DNA from: Microbispora sp. ZYX-F-249
GTDB taxonomy: Bacteria; Actinomycetota; Actinomycetes; Streptosporangiales; Streptosporangiaceae
Direction: 5' to 3'
Assembly: GCF_039649665.1 (NCBI RefSeq)
Contig: NZ_JBDJAW010000010.1
Span: forward strand, 124,001-188,000
DNA: 64,000 nucleotides
Under the pieces are notes generated by a model, which was given only the letters and a program-made list of their open reading frames with translations, did no database searches and had not been told where the DNA came from. This document shows positions 48,616 through 56,726 of this stretch, piece after piece. The position numbers were made by a program, and so were the translations under genes. The stretch's first letter is position 1. The number at the start of each line of letters is the position of its first letter.

Positions 48616-50672
48616 CGGGTGGCTCCAAGGTGAAGGGGGAGGACGGCGGTGACGGTCGTGCCGACCCCGGGAACGCTGTGCAGCCGCAGGGTTCCGCCGA
48701 GTTCCCCCGCGCGCTCCCGCATGCTGCTCGTGCCGACGCCCGCAGGACTGTCCTCGGGCGTGAAGCCGCGACCGTCGTCGGTCACGGAGACGACGAGGTC
48801 GTCGCCGCTCTCCCGGAGTCGTACGCCGACCCGGCGGGCGGCGCCGTGGCGCAGGGCGTTGCTGACCGCCTCCTGGACGATCCGGTACGCCGCGACCTCC
48901 ACCGCTGCGGGCAGGGCCCCGGGGTCGGACAGCTCAGCCTCGACGGTGACGGCCGGCGCGTCGCCGGCCGTCGCGGCCCCCTGCCCGAGGCCGGCGACGA
49001 GGCCCGAGGAGGTGAGGGCGCCCACCAGGCCCAGCTCGTCGAGCGCCGGGGGCCGCAACCCGCGGACGAGCCTGCGTACGTCGGCGATCGCCTCGGCCGT
49101 CTGGTCGGCGGCCACCCGCAACAGCCGCGCGGTCCTGCCGCTGTCGCCGCGGCCGTTCGCCGAATCCGCGGTGTCGATGGTCATCGCGATCGCCGCCAGC
49201 TGCGGCCCCAGGCCGTCGTGCAGGTCCCGGCGCAGCCGGCGGCGCTCCTCCTCGCGGGTGGCCACCAGCTGGTCGCGGCCCCGTTCGAGGTGGTGGGTCA
49301 GCCGGACCGCCTGCGCGGTGGCGGCCAGCGGGCCGGTGAGCGCGGCGAGCACGGCGTGGTCGTGCGGGTCCAGGGCCGGGGAGCCCGCCCGGGGCATCGC
49401 GCGCAGCGTGCCGACGACCTCGCCGTGCAGGTGGAGGGGGAAGGACGCCGCCGGCCGCGGATCGACCCGTCCGGCGGTGGTCTCGACGTCCGGCCCGTCG
49501 GGCATGTGCACGGTCACCGCGGCGCCACGCAACCGGAGCCCCCGGGCGACGGCGGCCGCCGCTTCGCGCAGCGCCTGCCGTGGCGAACCCGCCCCGCGGA
49601 CGGCATCGTCCAGGCGCAGCAGCAGGGCGTGCGGGTCGGCCCGGTCGCCGTACAACAGCCGGTCGACGGCGCGCTGGACCCGGACCCGGGCCGGGTGGAA
49701 GAGCAGGGCGATCGTGAACGCGGCGGCGAACGACGCCGTCCGGCTCGTCTCGCCCAGCACGGCACCGGCCCAGCCGACGACTGCGGCGTACGCGAGGGCG
49801 GTCCCCGCGAGCAGGACGGCGGCCACCAGGGTCCGGTTGACCAGCACGTCGATGTCGTAAAGCCGGTAGCGCAGCGCCGCGACGACAACGCAGGCGGGGA
49901 TCAGCAGGACGGCGAACGCCCGCACCCACCAGGGCGCGAGGGCGGCCCCCGCGAGCAGAACGGCCGCGACGGTGGCCGCGACGCCGTACCCGATCCAGGC
50001 CACCTGACGCCGCTCCGCCCCGTCGGCCCGCCGGAACCGCACGACCAGGGAGACCAGGCCGAGCGCTGTGAAGGCCGCGCAGCCGCCGGCCAGGCACAGC
50101 CCCACGGGCGCGGCGACGGGCGCGAGGGCGTCGGTCCCGAGGGGGTTGTCCGGCACGACGGCGAAACCGAGGTCGCGGGGCGTCACCGCGGCCACGCAGG
50201 CCGCCGCCGCGACCAGCGCGGCGGCGGGCCCGGGCAGCCGCGACCACCATCCGGGCAGCGGCCGGCCCTCCGGCAACACCAGCGGCAGCAGCACGGCGGC
50301 CAGGCCGAGCGACGGAACCCAGCACCAGGTGGTCAACCAGGCCGTGGTGACGACCAGGGGGCCGGGATCGCGACCGGTGGCGTCGCTCCAGGCGGTGAAG
50401 GACAGGGACAGGACGTACGTTCCGGCGAACGCGCTGGTCCCGACCAGCAGCAGGCCGATCCGCCCGGCTCGCGGATGCGGGAGCAGCCAGGCTCCGGCGA
50501 GGGCGTAGGCGGGCGTCAGAACCGCCTCCGGAGTGCGCAGCAGGCGTTCGACGGAGCCGACGCCGGTCAGGAGCGGCAGTGCGACCGCGCCGACCGCCGC
50601 GGCCACCGCCACGGCCGCGACCAGCCGGGCTGCGATGACCTTTGCCCGGTCTGTCCGGAGATCGTCCTGCAT
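48612..50672 (-). CDS. Large multi-TM sensor histidine kinase, HisKA_3 type
   Basis: 686 residues from ATG 50672. About eight N-terminal transmembrane helices (residues 15-320), then a GAF-like domain (DPHALLLRLDDAVRG ... GEVVGTLRAMPR). HisKA_3 has the phospho-acceptor in LRRDLHDGLGPQLAAI (about H485), and the HATPase has YRIVQEAVSNALRHG, VTDDGRGF and GVGTSSMRERA. This layout (7TM/GAF/HK) is frequent in actinomycete NarL systems. The signal is unknown. Confidence 0.92.
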   Translation of the reverse strand: MQDDLRTDRAKVIAARLVAAVAVAAAVGAVALPLLTGVGSVERLLRTPEAVLTPAYALAGAWLLPHPRAGRIGLLLVGTSAFAGTYVLSLSFTAWSDATGRDPGPLVVTTAWLTTWCWVPSLGLAAVLLPLVLPEGRPLPGWWSRLPGPAAALVAAAACVAAVTPRDLGFAVVPDNPLGTDALAPVAAPVGLCLAGGCAAFTALGLVSLVVRFRRADGAERRQVAWIGYGVAATVAAVLLAGAALAPWWVRAFAVLLIPACVVVAALRYRLYDIDVLVNRTLVAAVLLAGTALAYAAVVGWAGAVLGETSRTASFAAAFTIALLFHPARVRVQRAVDRLLYGDRADPHALLLRLDDAVRGAGSPRQALREAAAAVARGLRLRGAAVTVHMPDGPDVETTAGRVDPRPAASFPLHLHGEVVGTLRAMPRAGSPALDPHDHAVLAALTGPLAATAQAVRLTHHLERGRDQLVATREEERRRLRRDLHDGLGPQLAAIAMTIDTADSANGRGDSGRTARLLRVAADQTAEAIADVRRLVRGLRPPALDELGLVGALTSSGLVAGLGQGAATAGDAPAVTVEAELSDPGALPAAVEVAAYRIVQEAVSNALRHGAARRVGVRLRESGDDLVVSVTDDGRGFTPEDSPAGVGTSSMRERAGELGGTLRLHSVPGVGTTVTAVLPLHLGATR

Positions 50673-50709
50673 AGCGCGGTCAGTATAGAGGCGCACTGAT
50701 GGTCCGCAT

Positions 50710-51411
50710 TCAGCCGATCGCAGGAGTTTTCCCGGCGGTGAGGATCGCGCGGGCGGCGCCGAGGCAGGCGGCGACGAACAGCCAGTGCGCGTCCACAGGA
50801 CCGCCGTTGCCGAGGCCGAAGTCCACGACCAGGAACGCCAGCAGGGTGAGCGGGATCCACCGGGGCAGCGCCCCGGTCCGGAGCAGACCGGCGACCAGCA
50901 CCAGCATGCCGAGCGCGCAGCCGGCGAGGAACGGCGCCGTGAAGAGCACCCCGAGCAGCGCGTCCTTCTCGACCATGTCGAGCAGGGCTCCCGCCTGTGC
51001 CGGATCGGCGCTCCGGCTGAGCGGCACCTGCGCCAAGGCGAGCACGTGCATGCCGAAGAAGCCGAACATGCCGGTGAGCAGCAGTGCGGCGGCGGCCCGG
51101 CCAGTGCGCGGCGCACGCCGTCCCACCAGACGGGACAGGGTCAGGAACCCGGCGCACATCAGCGGGACCGCGAGGGTGCCCAGAGTGACGAGCACGGGAT
51201 ACCTCGCGCCGGTGTCCGCGATCATCTGGAGCTTCGCGGCGGCCGCCTCGGGCTTGGGGGGCAGCAAATACCGCATCCCGATGGACTCGGCGCCGTTGAG
51301 CAGCGCGCCCCCGACGAGGGCGGCGGCCGTGAGCCGGCGGGCTTTCACGGCCGTCCCGCTCGCGGGCTCGCGGGTCACGGGCGTGGTGGGGTTCGTGAGA
51401 GTGTCGGTCAT
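50710..51411 (-). CDS. DUF4386-like membrane protein
   Basis: 233 residues from ATG 51411 with six TM helices: LTAAALVGGALLNGAES, VLVTLGTLAVPLMCAGFLTL, AAAALLLTGMFGFFGMHVLAL, VLFTAPFLAGCALGMLVLVAG, IPLTLLAFLVVDFGL and WLFVAACLGAARAIL. This size and topology recall DUF4386 or related integral proteins. It is just upstream of the NarL-type kinase (37 bp) on the same strand, so it may be co-expressed and could contribute to signal sensing. Promoter region holds a CACGTG array. Confidence 0.75.
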   Translation of the reverse strand: MTDTLTNPTTPVTREPASGTAVKARRLTAAALVGGALLNGAESIGMRYLLPPKPEAAAAKLQMIADTGARYPVLVTLGTLAVPLMCAGFLTLSRLVGRRAPRTGRAAAALLLTGMFGFFGMHVLALAQVPLSRSADPAQAGALLDMVEKDALLGVLFTAPFLAGCALGMLVLVAGLLRTGALPRWIPLTLLAFLVVDFGLGNGGPVDAHWLFVAACLGAARAILTAGKTPAIG

Positions 51412-51522
51412 CGAAGTCTCTTCCGTCGGACCGGCGCGGGCGCGCCGGATGTCCGGAAGAGCATGCGATGCCGGTTGTCCCTTCGGGCAGGGTCCGGGGT
51501 CCCCTCCCGGAAGGGAAACACG

Positions 51523-51576
51523 CCGGAACACGTGCCGGAAACACGTGCCGGAACGCCGCGCCGGAACACGTGCCGG
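51523..51576. promoter_or_regulatory. Three CCGGAACACGTGCCGG-type sites
   Basis: Near-palindromic copies at 51523-51538, 51535-51551 (one extra A) and 51561-51576, each with a CACGTG core. They cluster upstream of the six-helix membrane protein. Likely an array of operators for a dimeric regulator. Confidence 0.5.
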
Positions 51577-51642
51577 GACGTCAGGCCCCCCACCGGTGCC
51601 CCGGACGCTCACGACCGCGGCTCTCACCGGCTCGCGACCCGG

Positions 51643-52047
51643 TCAGCGATCGGCGGTCTCCCACCATGTCAGGTGTCCGGTCGCCTCGGCCACCGGCTCG
51701 ATGATCTCCCATGCCTCGGCGATCAGCCCGTCGGCGAGGCGCCAGATGTCGACGACGGCGATCTCCGGCCCGGCACCCGGCAGCCTGCGCCGCGAGTGCA
51801 GCACAACGTGATCGCCGTCGGCCAGCACGTGCCGGATCTCCACCCGCATGCCGGTGAGCGGCACGAGCGCGGTGCGGACGGCGGCGAGCCATTCCGCCTT
51901 GGTCCTCGATGTCGCGTCCGGCCGGTGGTGGACGAAGTCGTCGCTCAGCGACCGCGCGAGCGCGTCGACGTCACCCGTCGCGACCAGCGCCGCCAGCGCC
52001 TGTCGCACGATGCTCTTGTTGTCCGTGGTCATGTCCTTGGCAGGCAT
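51643..52047 (-). CDS. SnoaL/NTF2-like protein
   Basis: 134 residues from ATG 52047 (52032 is also possible): cone-shaped alpha+beta barrel pattern (SIVRQALAALVATGDVDALARSLSDDFVHHRPD, VEIRHVLADGDHVVLHSRR, IAVVDIWRLADGLIAEAWEIIE). Such proteins act as isomerases, polyketide cyclases or binding proteins. It is divergent from an XRE regulator with a perfect 19-bp palindrome between, so likely regulated by it. No catalytic residue can be assigned with confidence. Confidence 0.85.
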   Translation of the reverse strand: MPAKDMTTDNKSIVRQALAALVATGDVDALARSLSDDFVHHRPDATSRTKAEWLAAVRTALVPLTGMRVEIRHVLADGDHVVLHSRRRLPGAGPEIAVVDIWRLADGLIAEAWEIIEPVAEATGHLTWWETADR

Positions 52048-52082
52048 GGACCGCAGTGTTTCCGCCGTCGACGTGGTTTGTC

Positions 52083-52101
52083 GATGAAATGGCATTTCAT
52101 C
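52083..52101. promoter_or_regulatory. 19-bp perfect palindrome GATGAAATG-G-CATTTCATC
   Basis: Nine-base arms, single central base. It lies between the divergent SnoaL-like gene and the XRE regulator (start 52137), the expected operator of the MmyB-like XRE protein. Confidence 0.7.
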
Positions 52102-52136
52102 GGCGTACGGCTCGCCCGGGAGTAGCATCGGCGGCC

Positions 52137-52931
52137 ATGCACACGGTCGGGGAACTGCTGCGGCAGTGGCGTCACCGTCGGCGGATCAGCCAGCTTGATC
52201 TCGCGATCGCCGCCGGCGTCTCGGCTCGTCACATCAGCCTGGTGGAAACCGGCAAGTCCAACCCGAGTGCCGACATGATCGTGCGGCTCGCCGAACAGCT
52301 CGACGTGCCCCTGCGCGAGCGCAACCGGTTGTTGCTCGCCGCCGGCTTCGCACCCCGCTACACCGAACGGCCGCTCGACGGGGACGTGCTGTCCGCGGCC
52401 CGGGGTGCGATCGGCAGGGTCCTGCGCGCGCACGAGCCGTATCCCGCGCTGGTCGTCGATCGCCGGTGGAACATCGTGATGACCAACAGCGCCCTCGGCC
52501 CGTTCCTCGCGCACGTCGCGCCCGATCTGCTGCGCCCGCCGATCAACATGGTGCGGCTCGGACTGGACCCGCGCGGGCTCGCTCCGCACATCGTGAACCT
52601 GGCCGAGGTGCGTGCGCTGCTGCGTACCCGCATCCGGCGTCAGCTCGCCGTCGCTCCCGGCGACGAGCTGGCCGCGCTCTACGAGGAGCTGCTGACACCC
52701 GGCGCGGGCCCCGGCTGTGCGGACGCCGACCACCCGATCGAGTCCGAGGTCGCGGTCCCGATGATCTTCCGCTTCGGCGCACGCGAACTACGGCTGTTCT
52801 CGACCACCACGACGTTCGGCACTCCGACGGACATCACGCTGGACGAGGTCGCGATCGAGTCGTACTATCCGGCGGACGCGGAGACCGCGGCGTACTTCAC
52901 CGCGTCCGGCCGGGTCTCCCGCGACGCCTAG
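52137..52931 (+). CDS. XRE-family regulator with MmyB-like C-terminal domain
   Basis: 264 residues: N-terminal HTH_31-like domain (LLRQWRHRRRISQLDLAIAAGVSARHISLVETGKSNPSADMIVRLAEQLDVPLRERN) and a PAS-like MmyB ligand-binding domain (ALVVDRRWNIVMTNSALGPFLAHV, LFSTTTTFGTPTDITLDEVAIESYYPAD), characteristic of fatty-acid or lipid-binding regulators of actinomycetes. Its stop overlaps the convergent sacsin-like gene by 4 nt. It is divergent from the SnoaL-like gene and probably represses it. Confidence 0.92.
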   Translation: MHTVGELLRQWRHRRRISQLDLAIAAGVSARHISLVETGKSNPSADMIVRLAEQLDVPLRERNRLLLAAGFAPRYTERPLDGDVLSAARGAIGRVLRAHEPYPALVVDRRWNIVMTNSALGPFLAHVAPDLLRPPINMVRLGLDPRGLAPHIVNLAEVRALLRTRIRRQLAVAPGDELAALYEELLTPGAGPGCADADHPIESEVAVPMIFRFGARELRLFSTTTTFGTPTDITLDEVAIESYYPADAETAAYFTASGRVSRDA

Positions 52932-55873
52932 ATCGAGGCCGTGGGGTCGAGGTCGGCCTCGGCGAGCAGCAGGGGAACCCGGGCCGGGTCGCGCAGCAGC
53001 GCCGCCACGGCCAGGCGGTCGCCCCACTGGCCGGACGCCCAGGCGAGGCCCCTGGCCAGGCCGTCGACGCCGGTGGCGTGCACCACGCCCTCGAAGAACC
53101 GCCACGGCACCGGCCTGCCGTCCACGAGCAGCTCGTCGTGCTCGACGTACGTCGAGGGCGCCCCGGGCAGCAGCGAGCGCACCTCGGGCGGCACGGGCTT
53201 CTCTGCGCCGGTCGAGGTGACCGCCCCGGCGATCTCCTCCCCGGCGAGCGGCAGGTCGAGCACCTCCGACAGCGCCTCGGCGAGATCGAACGGCGCGAGC
53301 ACGAGCGGCCGGTCCTCGACCAGAGGGAGCAGGTCGGGCGCCTCCACCACGACCGGGCCGTCCTCGACGTCCGCGACCGTGACCGTGCCCTTCAGCACTG
53401 CGCGTACGGCCTCGGGCGGGCTCACCCGGGCGGGATCGACCGCCGCCAGCGCGATCCACAGGGACCGCAACTGGGCCCGGTCGACCTCCAGGGACGAGTC
53501 GCCCAGCAGGTCGAGCAGCTCCTCCGGGCCGCCGTGCGAGTCGAGCAGTTCGGCGAGGGTGGACCGGACGCCGATCATCTTCAGCGCGTCCGCGTCGATC
53601 CCCGCCGGCGCCTCGCCGTACAGACCGAACAGCAGCGGATCGCCCGCCGGGAGCCGCAGCTCGGTCGGCTTGCGCCCGCCGAGCACCGGGTGCCGCGACA
53701 GCCACCAGGCGGTGTACGACGGCACCTCGACGGTCTCCCCCGCCGCGAGCACCCGCATGGGCCGCAGGGCGGCGCGCAGCGGGGGCCGCGACAGCAGCGC
53801 GAGCGCGTTCGGCCAGTCCGCGACGTACTCCAGGTCGCGCACGGCGGTGAACTCCCGGACCACCGGCGGCACGTCCAGATCCGGCAGCAGGTCGAGCACG
53901 GCCTCCAGCCACTCGTCCTCACGGTCGAGGTCGTGGTCGCACTCGGCCGGGTCGAGCAGCACGTCGGAGTCGTTGACCACGGCGAAGCCGTCGAGCACCC
54001 CGGCCGCCGCCAGCACGTGCGGCCCGAACCTCTCCACCAGCTCGGGGGCGGCGACGCCGAACGGCACCTCGGGGTCGATCAGACCGGCCAGCGAGCCCTC
54101 GGCCAGCAGCAGCTCGCCCGCGGCGTACAGCTCGCCGTCGGCGCCGCGCAGCGCCAGCTCGGCCAGCCACGGCGCCTCCCCCGCGGTCAGGCCCGCCGCG
54201 TCGACCAGCGCCAGGACGGCCTGGGCCACCGGCTCGGGGTCGGCGTTGTTCAGCGACTCGGACACGGCCGCGTGGGTGAGCGGGTCCTCCAGCACCGTAC
54301 GCGGGGTCGCCTCGGCCGCGCCCAGCCGCAGCAGCAGCGGGTGGGCGGCGTCGGGGTGGACGATCCGCAGCCCGAGCGGCGCCAGCAGGGCGGGGTCCAC
54401 AGAGCTTTCCGCGGTGAGCACGAGCGTGCCGCGCGGGCCGCGCACCAGGCGGCCGTCGGCCAGCGGCACGGCGATCGCGCCGACCGCCTCCAGGTCGTCG
54501 GCGGGCAGCACCTCGTAGACCGACCGCCACCAGGACGGGTCCTTGTCCTCCACGGCCTCGCCGGACAGCATGTCCACGACGTCGGCCAGGTCGACCCGGC
54601 GCACGCCGAGCGTGGTCAGGGCCGGGTGCCGGGAGGCCCAGCCCGCGGGCAGCAGCCCGGGGACGATGCCGGCGATCAGCGCCAGGAACTCGGCCGACCC
54701 CTCGACCGCCCGCGCCTGGTCGCCCGGCACGATTCCGTCGGAGATCGACGGCAGCAGCGGCGTGTCCGGCAGCGCCTTGACGATCTCCCGCCGGATCGCG
54801 GCGTCGAGCGCGCCCTTGCCCATCAGGCCGGGCACGAGGTCGAGCAGGTCCGGAGTCGCCGGAAGCTCCCGCAGCAGCCGGACGTACGCCTCGGCGGCCC
54901 GGGCGACGAGGAAGTCGGTGAGCGGCCCGGGGGCGACGTGCCGCCGGTCCGTGGTCATCGGGAAGGACGCGATCAGCAGCGCGGGCAGGTCGAGCGGCTC
55001 GTCGCTCGGCGTCGGCGCGTGCACCACCCCCGGCATCACACCATCCGGGACGTCGCTCCGGCGGCCGGCGGGGACGGCCCAGCGGACCTCCCAGTAGGGC
55101 CGGGCCCGCTCCTCGGTCGGGCGGTCGGCGAACAGCTCGGCCACCTGCTCGGGGGTGAACGTGCCGGACTCGGCGACGACGTGCCAGCCGTCGGCCGAGA
55201 TCGTGCGGGTCCGCCCGTCCAGCTCGATCTCGACGGTCTCCAGCGCCGGCATCGACAGCGGCAGCGCGGGCCCCGCCTCCTCCAGCATGCGCCGTACGGC
55301 CTGCTCGGCGGCCTGGTCGCGCAGCGGGAGCCGGACGACCGTGTCGTAGCCCTCGGGGACGTCGAGGGAGTCGTCGGAGAACGGCAGCCGCAGCAGCGGC
55401 ACGTGCCCCTCGCGGCCCTCCAGCTCGGCGGCGAGCTCCGGCCGGGCGGCGACCAGCGCGGCGGTCTCCTCACGCGACCAGCGGACGCCGCCGGTGGCGC
55501 GGGAGGCGATCGAGGGCGCGTCGCTCACCGACACGACGGCGGCGAAGCCGACGCCGAAGCGTCCGGCCGCGCCCGCCTCGTCCTTCTTGCCGGAGACGCG
55601 CAGGGTGCTCAGGCCCTCCACACCGGTCTCGTCGAGCGGGGCGCCGACGTTGGCCGCCAGCAGCACGCCGTCGGCGAGCGTCAGCCGCAGCCGGCCCGGC
55701 ACGCCGGCCCGCAGCGCCGCGTCGGCGGCGTTCTGGGCGAGCTCCACGACCAGCCGGTCGCGGTAACCGCCGAGGGCGAAGTCCTCCTCGGCGTTGGCGT
55801 CCTCGCGGAAGCGGGCGGGCGAGGCCGTCCAGGCCGCGAGAACGGTGTCACGCAGGCGCGCGGTGTCGAACAT
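52928..55873 (-). CDS. Sacsin N-terminal ATP-binding-domain-like protein (HATPase)
   Basis: 981 residues from ATG 55873. The N-terminal GHKL-type ATP-binding domain has the N box in LVVELAQNAADAALRAG (about residues 40-56), D in GVLLAANVGAP, and a G loop in GRFGVGFAAVVSVSD. The rest is repetitive alpha/beta sequence with repeated LPLADGRLVRG / LLLAEGSLAG-like blocks, reminiscent of sacsin repeats. It is two bases behind DUF3027, with which it forms a conserved pair. Hsp90-like chaperone or nucleic-acid-associated function is inferred; no biochemical role is known to me. Confidence 0.85.
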   Translation of the reverse strand: MFDTARLRDTVLAAWTASPARFREDANAEEDFALGGYRDRLVVELAQNAADAALRAGVPGRLRLTLADGVLLAANVGAPLDETGVEGLSTLRVSGKKDEAGAAGRFGVGFAAVVSVSDAPSIASRATGGVRWSREETAALVAARPELAAELEGREGHVPLLRLPFSDDSLDVPEGYDTVVRLPLRDQAAEQAVRRMLEEAGPALPLSMPALETVEIELDGRTRTISADGWHVVAESGTFTPEQVAELFADRPTEERARPYWEVRWAVPAGRRSDVPDGVMPGVVHAPTPSDEPLDLPALLIASFPMTTDRRHVAPGPLTDFLVARAAEAYVRLLRELPATPDLLDLVPGLMGKGALDAAIRREIVKALPDTPLLPSISDGIVPGDQARAVEGSAEFLALIAGIVPGLLPAGWASRHPALTTLGVRRVDLADVVDMLSGEAVEDKDPSWWRSVYEVLPADDLEAVGAIAVPLADGRLVRGPRGTLVLTAESSVDPALLAPLGLRIVHPDAAHPLLLRLGAAEATPRTVLEDPLTHAAVSESLNNADPEPVAQAVLALVDAAGLTAGEAPWLAELALRGADGELYAAGELLLAEGSLAGLIDPEVPFGVAAPELVERFGPHVLAAAGVLDGFAVVNDSDVLLDPAECDHDLDREDEWLEAVLDLLPDLDVPPVVREFTAVRDLEYVADWPNALALLSRPPLRAALRPMRVLAAGETVEVPSYTAWWLSRHPVLGGRKPTELRLPAGDPLLFGLYGEAPAGIDADALKMIGVRSTLAELLDSHGGPEELLDLLGDSSLEVDRAQLRSLWIALAAVDPARVSPPEAVRAVLKGTVTVADVEDGPVVVEAPDLLPLVEDRPLVLAPFDLAEALSEVLDLPLAGEEIAGAVTSTGAEKPVPPEVRSLLPGAPSTYVEHDELLVDGRPVPWRFFEGVVHATGVDGLARGLAWASGQWGDRLAVAALLRDPARVPLLLAEADLDPTASI

Positions 55874-55875
55874 GA

Positions 55876-56673
55876 TCAGGCGTGACCCAGGGGTTCGGAG
55901 TCGGCCTCGTCGACGGAGCCCGACTCGATGATGTCGTATCCCATGTCGTCCAGGATCGGGGGCGCCGGGTCCATGACCATCGAGGGCACGGTGGTCGCCT
56001 CGGAGTGCGCCCCGCAGCCGTGGTCGGCGGACACCACGCGGCCGTCGTCCGGCGCGTACTCGTTGGCGCAGACCCCGAAGCCGAGACCCAGCGCTCCGGC
56101 GAGCGGCCAGTAGAAACCGCAGGTGGAGCACTGCGCCGGGGCGGCGTGCGCGATCGGGGTGTGCGGACCGGCCTCACCGGCCCGCCAGCGCCGGGCGGCG
56201 AGGTCCCGGCCGATCGCCGACAGGACGCGGGCCCGCCCCAGGCCCAGCTCGAAGACCATCTGCTTGTCGATGTCCTCGTCGTCGGAGGCGAACCCGGGCA
56301 CGAGCCGGTCGTCGTCGGCCTCGACCGGCAGCAGGTCGCCGACGCCGAGGTCCCCCGGGCGCAGCCGCTCGTTCCACGGCACCCAGCGGGGAGCGAGCAG
56401 CGCGCCCGAGCCGGGCAGCAGCACGGTCTCGCTCACGGTCACGACGCGGGCGCGGGAGGCCCGGGTGACGGTGACCGCCCAGCGCCAGCCGCGGTAGGCG
56501 CGGTCGAGGCACTCGAAGTAGTGGGTGACGAGCCGGTCGCCCTCGCTGTCGAAGCCCAGGTGCTCTCCCACCTCTCCCGGACGCGCGATGTCCTCCGCGG
56601 CCCGGCGGGCGAGGTCGACCGCCGCGGCACAGGCCTGGTCGACTGGAGTGCTACGGATTCGGGTACGACTCAC
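55876..56673 (-). CDS. DUF3027 protein
   Basis: 265 residues: helical N-terminus (VDQACAAAVDLARRAAEDIARPGEVGEHLGF), ALL- and WxWAV motifs (GWRWAVTVTRASRARVVTVSE), then a cysteine-containing C-terminal part (CSTCGFYWPLAGALGLGFGVCANEYAPDDGR) typical of DUF3027, possibly metal-binding. It is immediately upstream (2 bp) of the sacsin-like gene and divergent from an MFS gene. Function unknown; actinobacteria-specific as I recall. Confidence 0.9.
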   Translation of the reverse strand: MSRTRIRSTPVDQACAAAVDLARRAAEDIARPGEVGEHLGFDSEGDRLVTHYFECLDRAYRGWRWAVTVTRASRARVVTVSETVLLPGSGALLAPRWVPWNERLRPGDLGVGDLLPVEADDDRLVPGFASDDEDIDKQMVFELGLGRARVLSAIGRDLAARRWRAGEAGPHTPIAHAAPAQCSTCGFYWPLAGALGLGFGVCANEYAPDDGRVVSADHGCGAHSEATTVPSMVMDPAPPILDDMGYDIIESGSVDEADSEPLGHA

Positions 56674-56726
56674 ACTCCATTTTCACCCACGCCGCGAGCG
56701 GACCGCACCGGCTGGATGGGTAAATC

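Noticed and set aside
49000-51116. Long open frame extending the NarL-type kinase upstream of 50672
   Set aside because: The extension is the out-of-frame antisense of the six-helix membrane protein; a normal kinase N-terminus starts at ATG 50672.
52466-55885. A plus-strand frame of more than 1100 codons antisense to the sacsin-like gene
   Set aside because: Arg/His/Gln-rich composition typical of antisense GC-rich DNA; the minus strand has clear domains.
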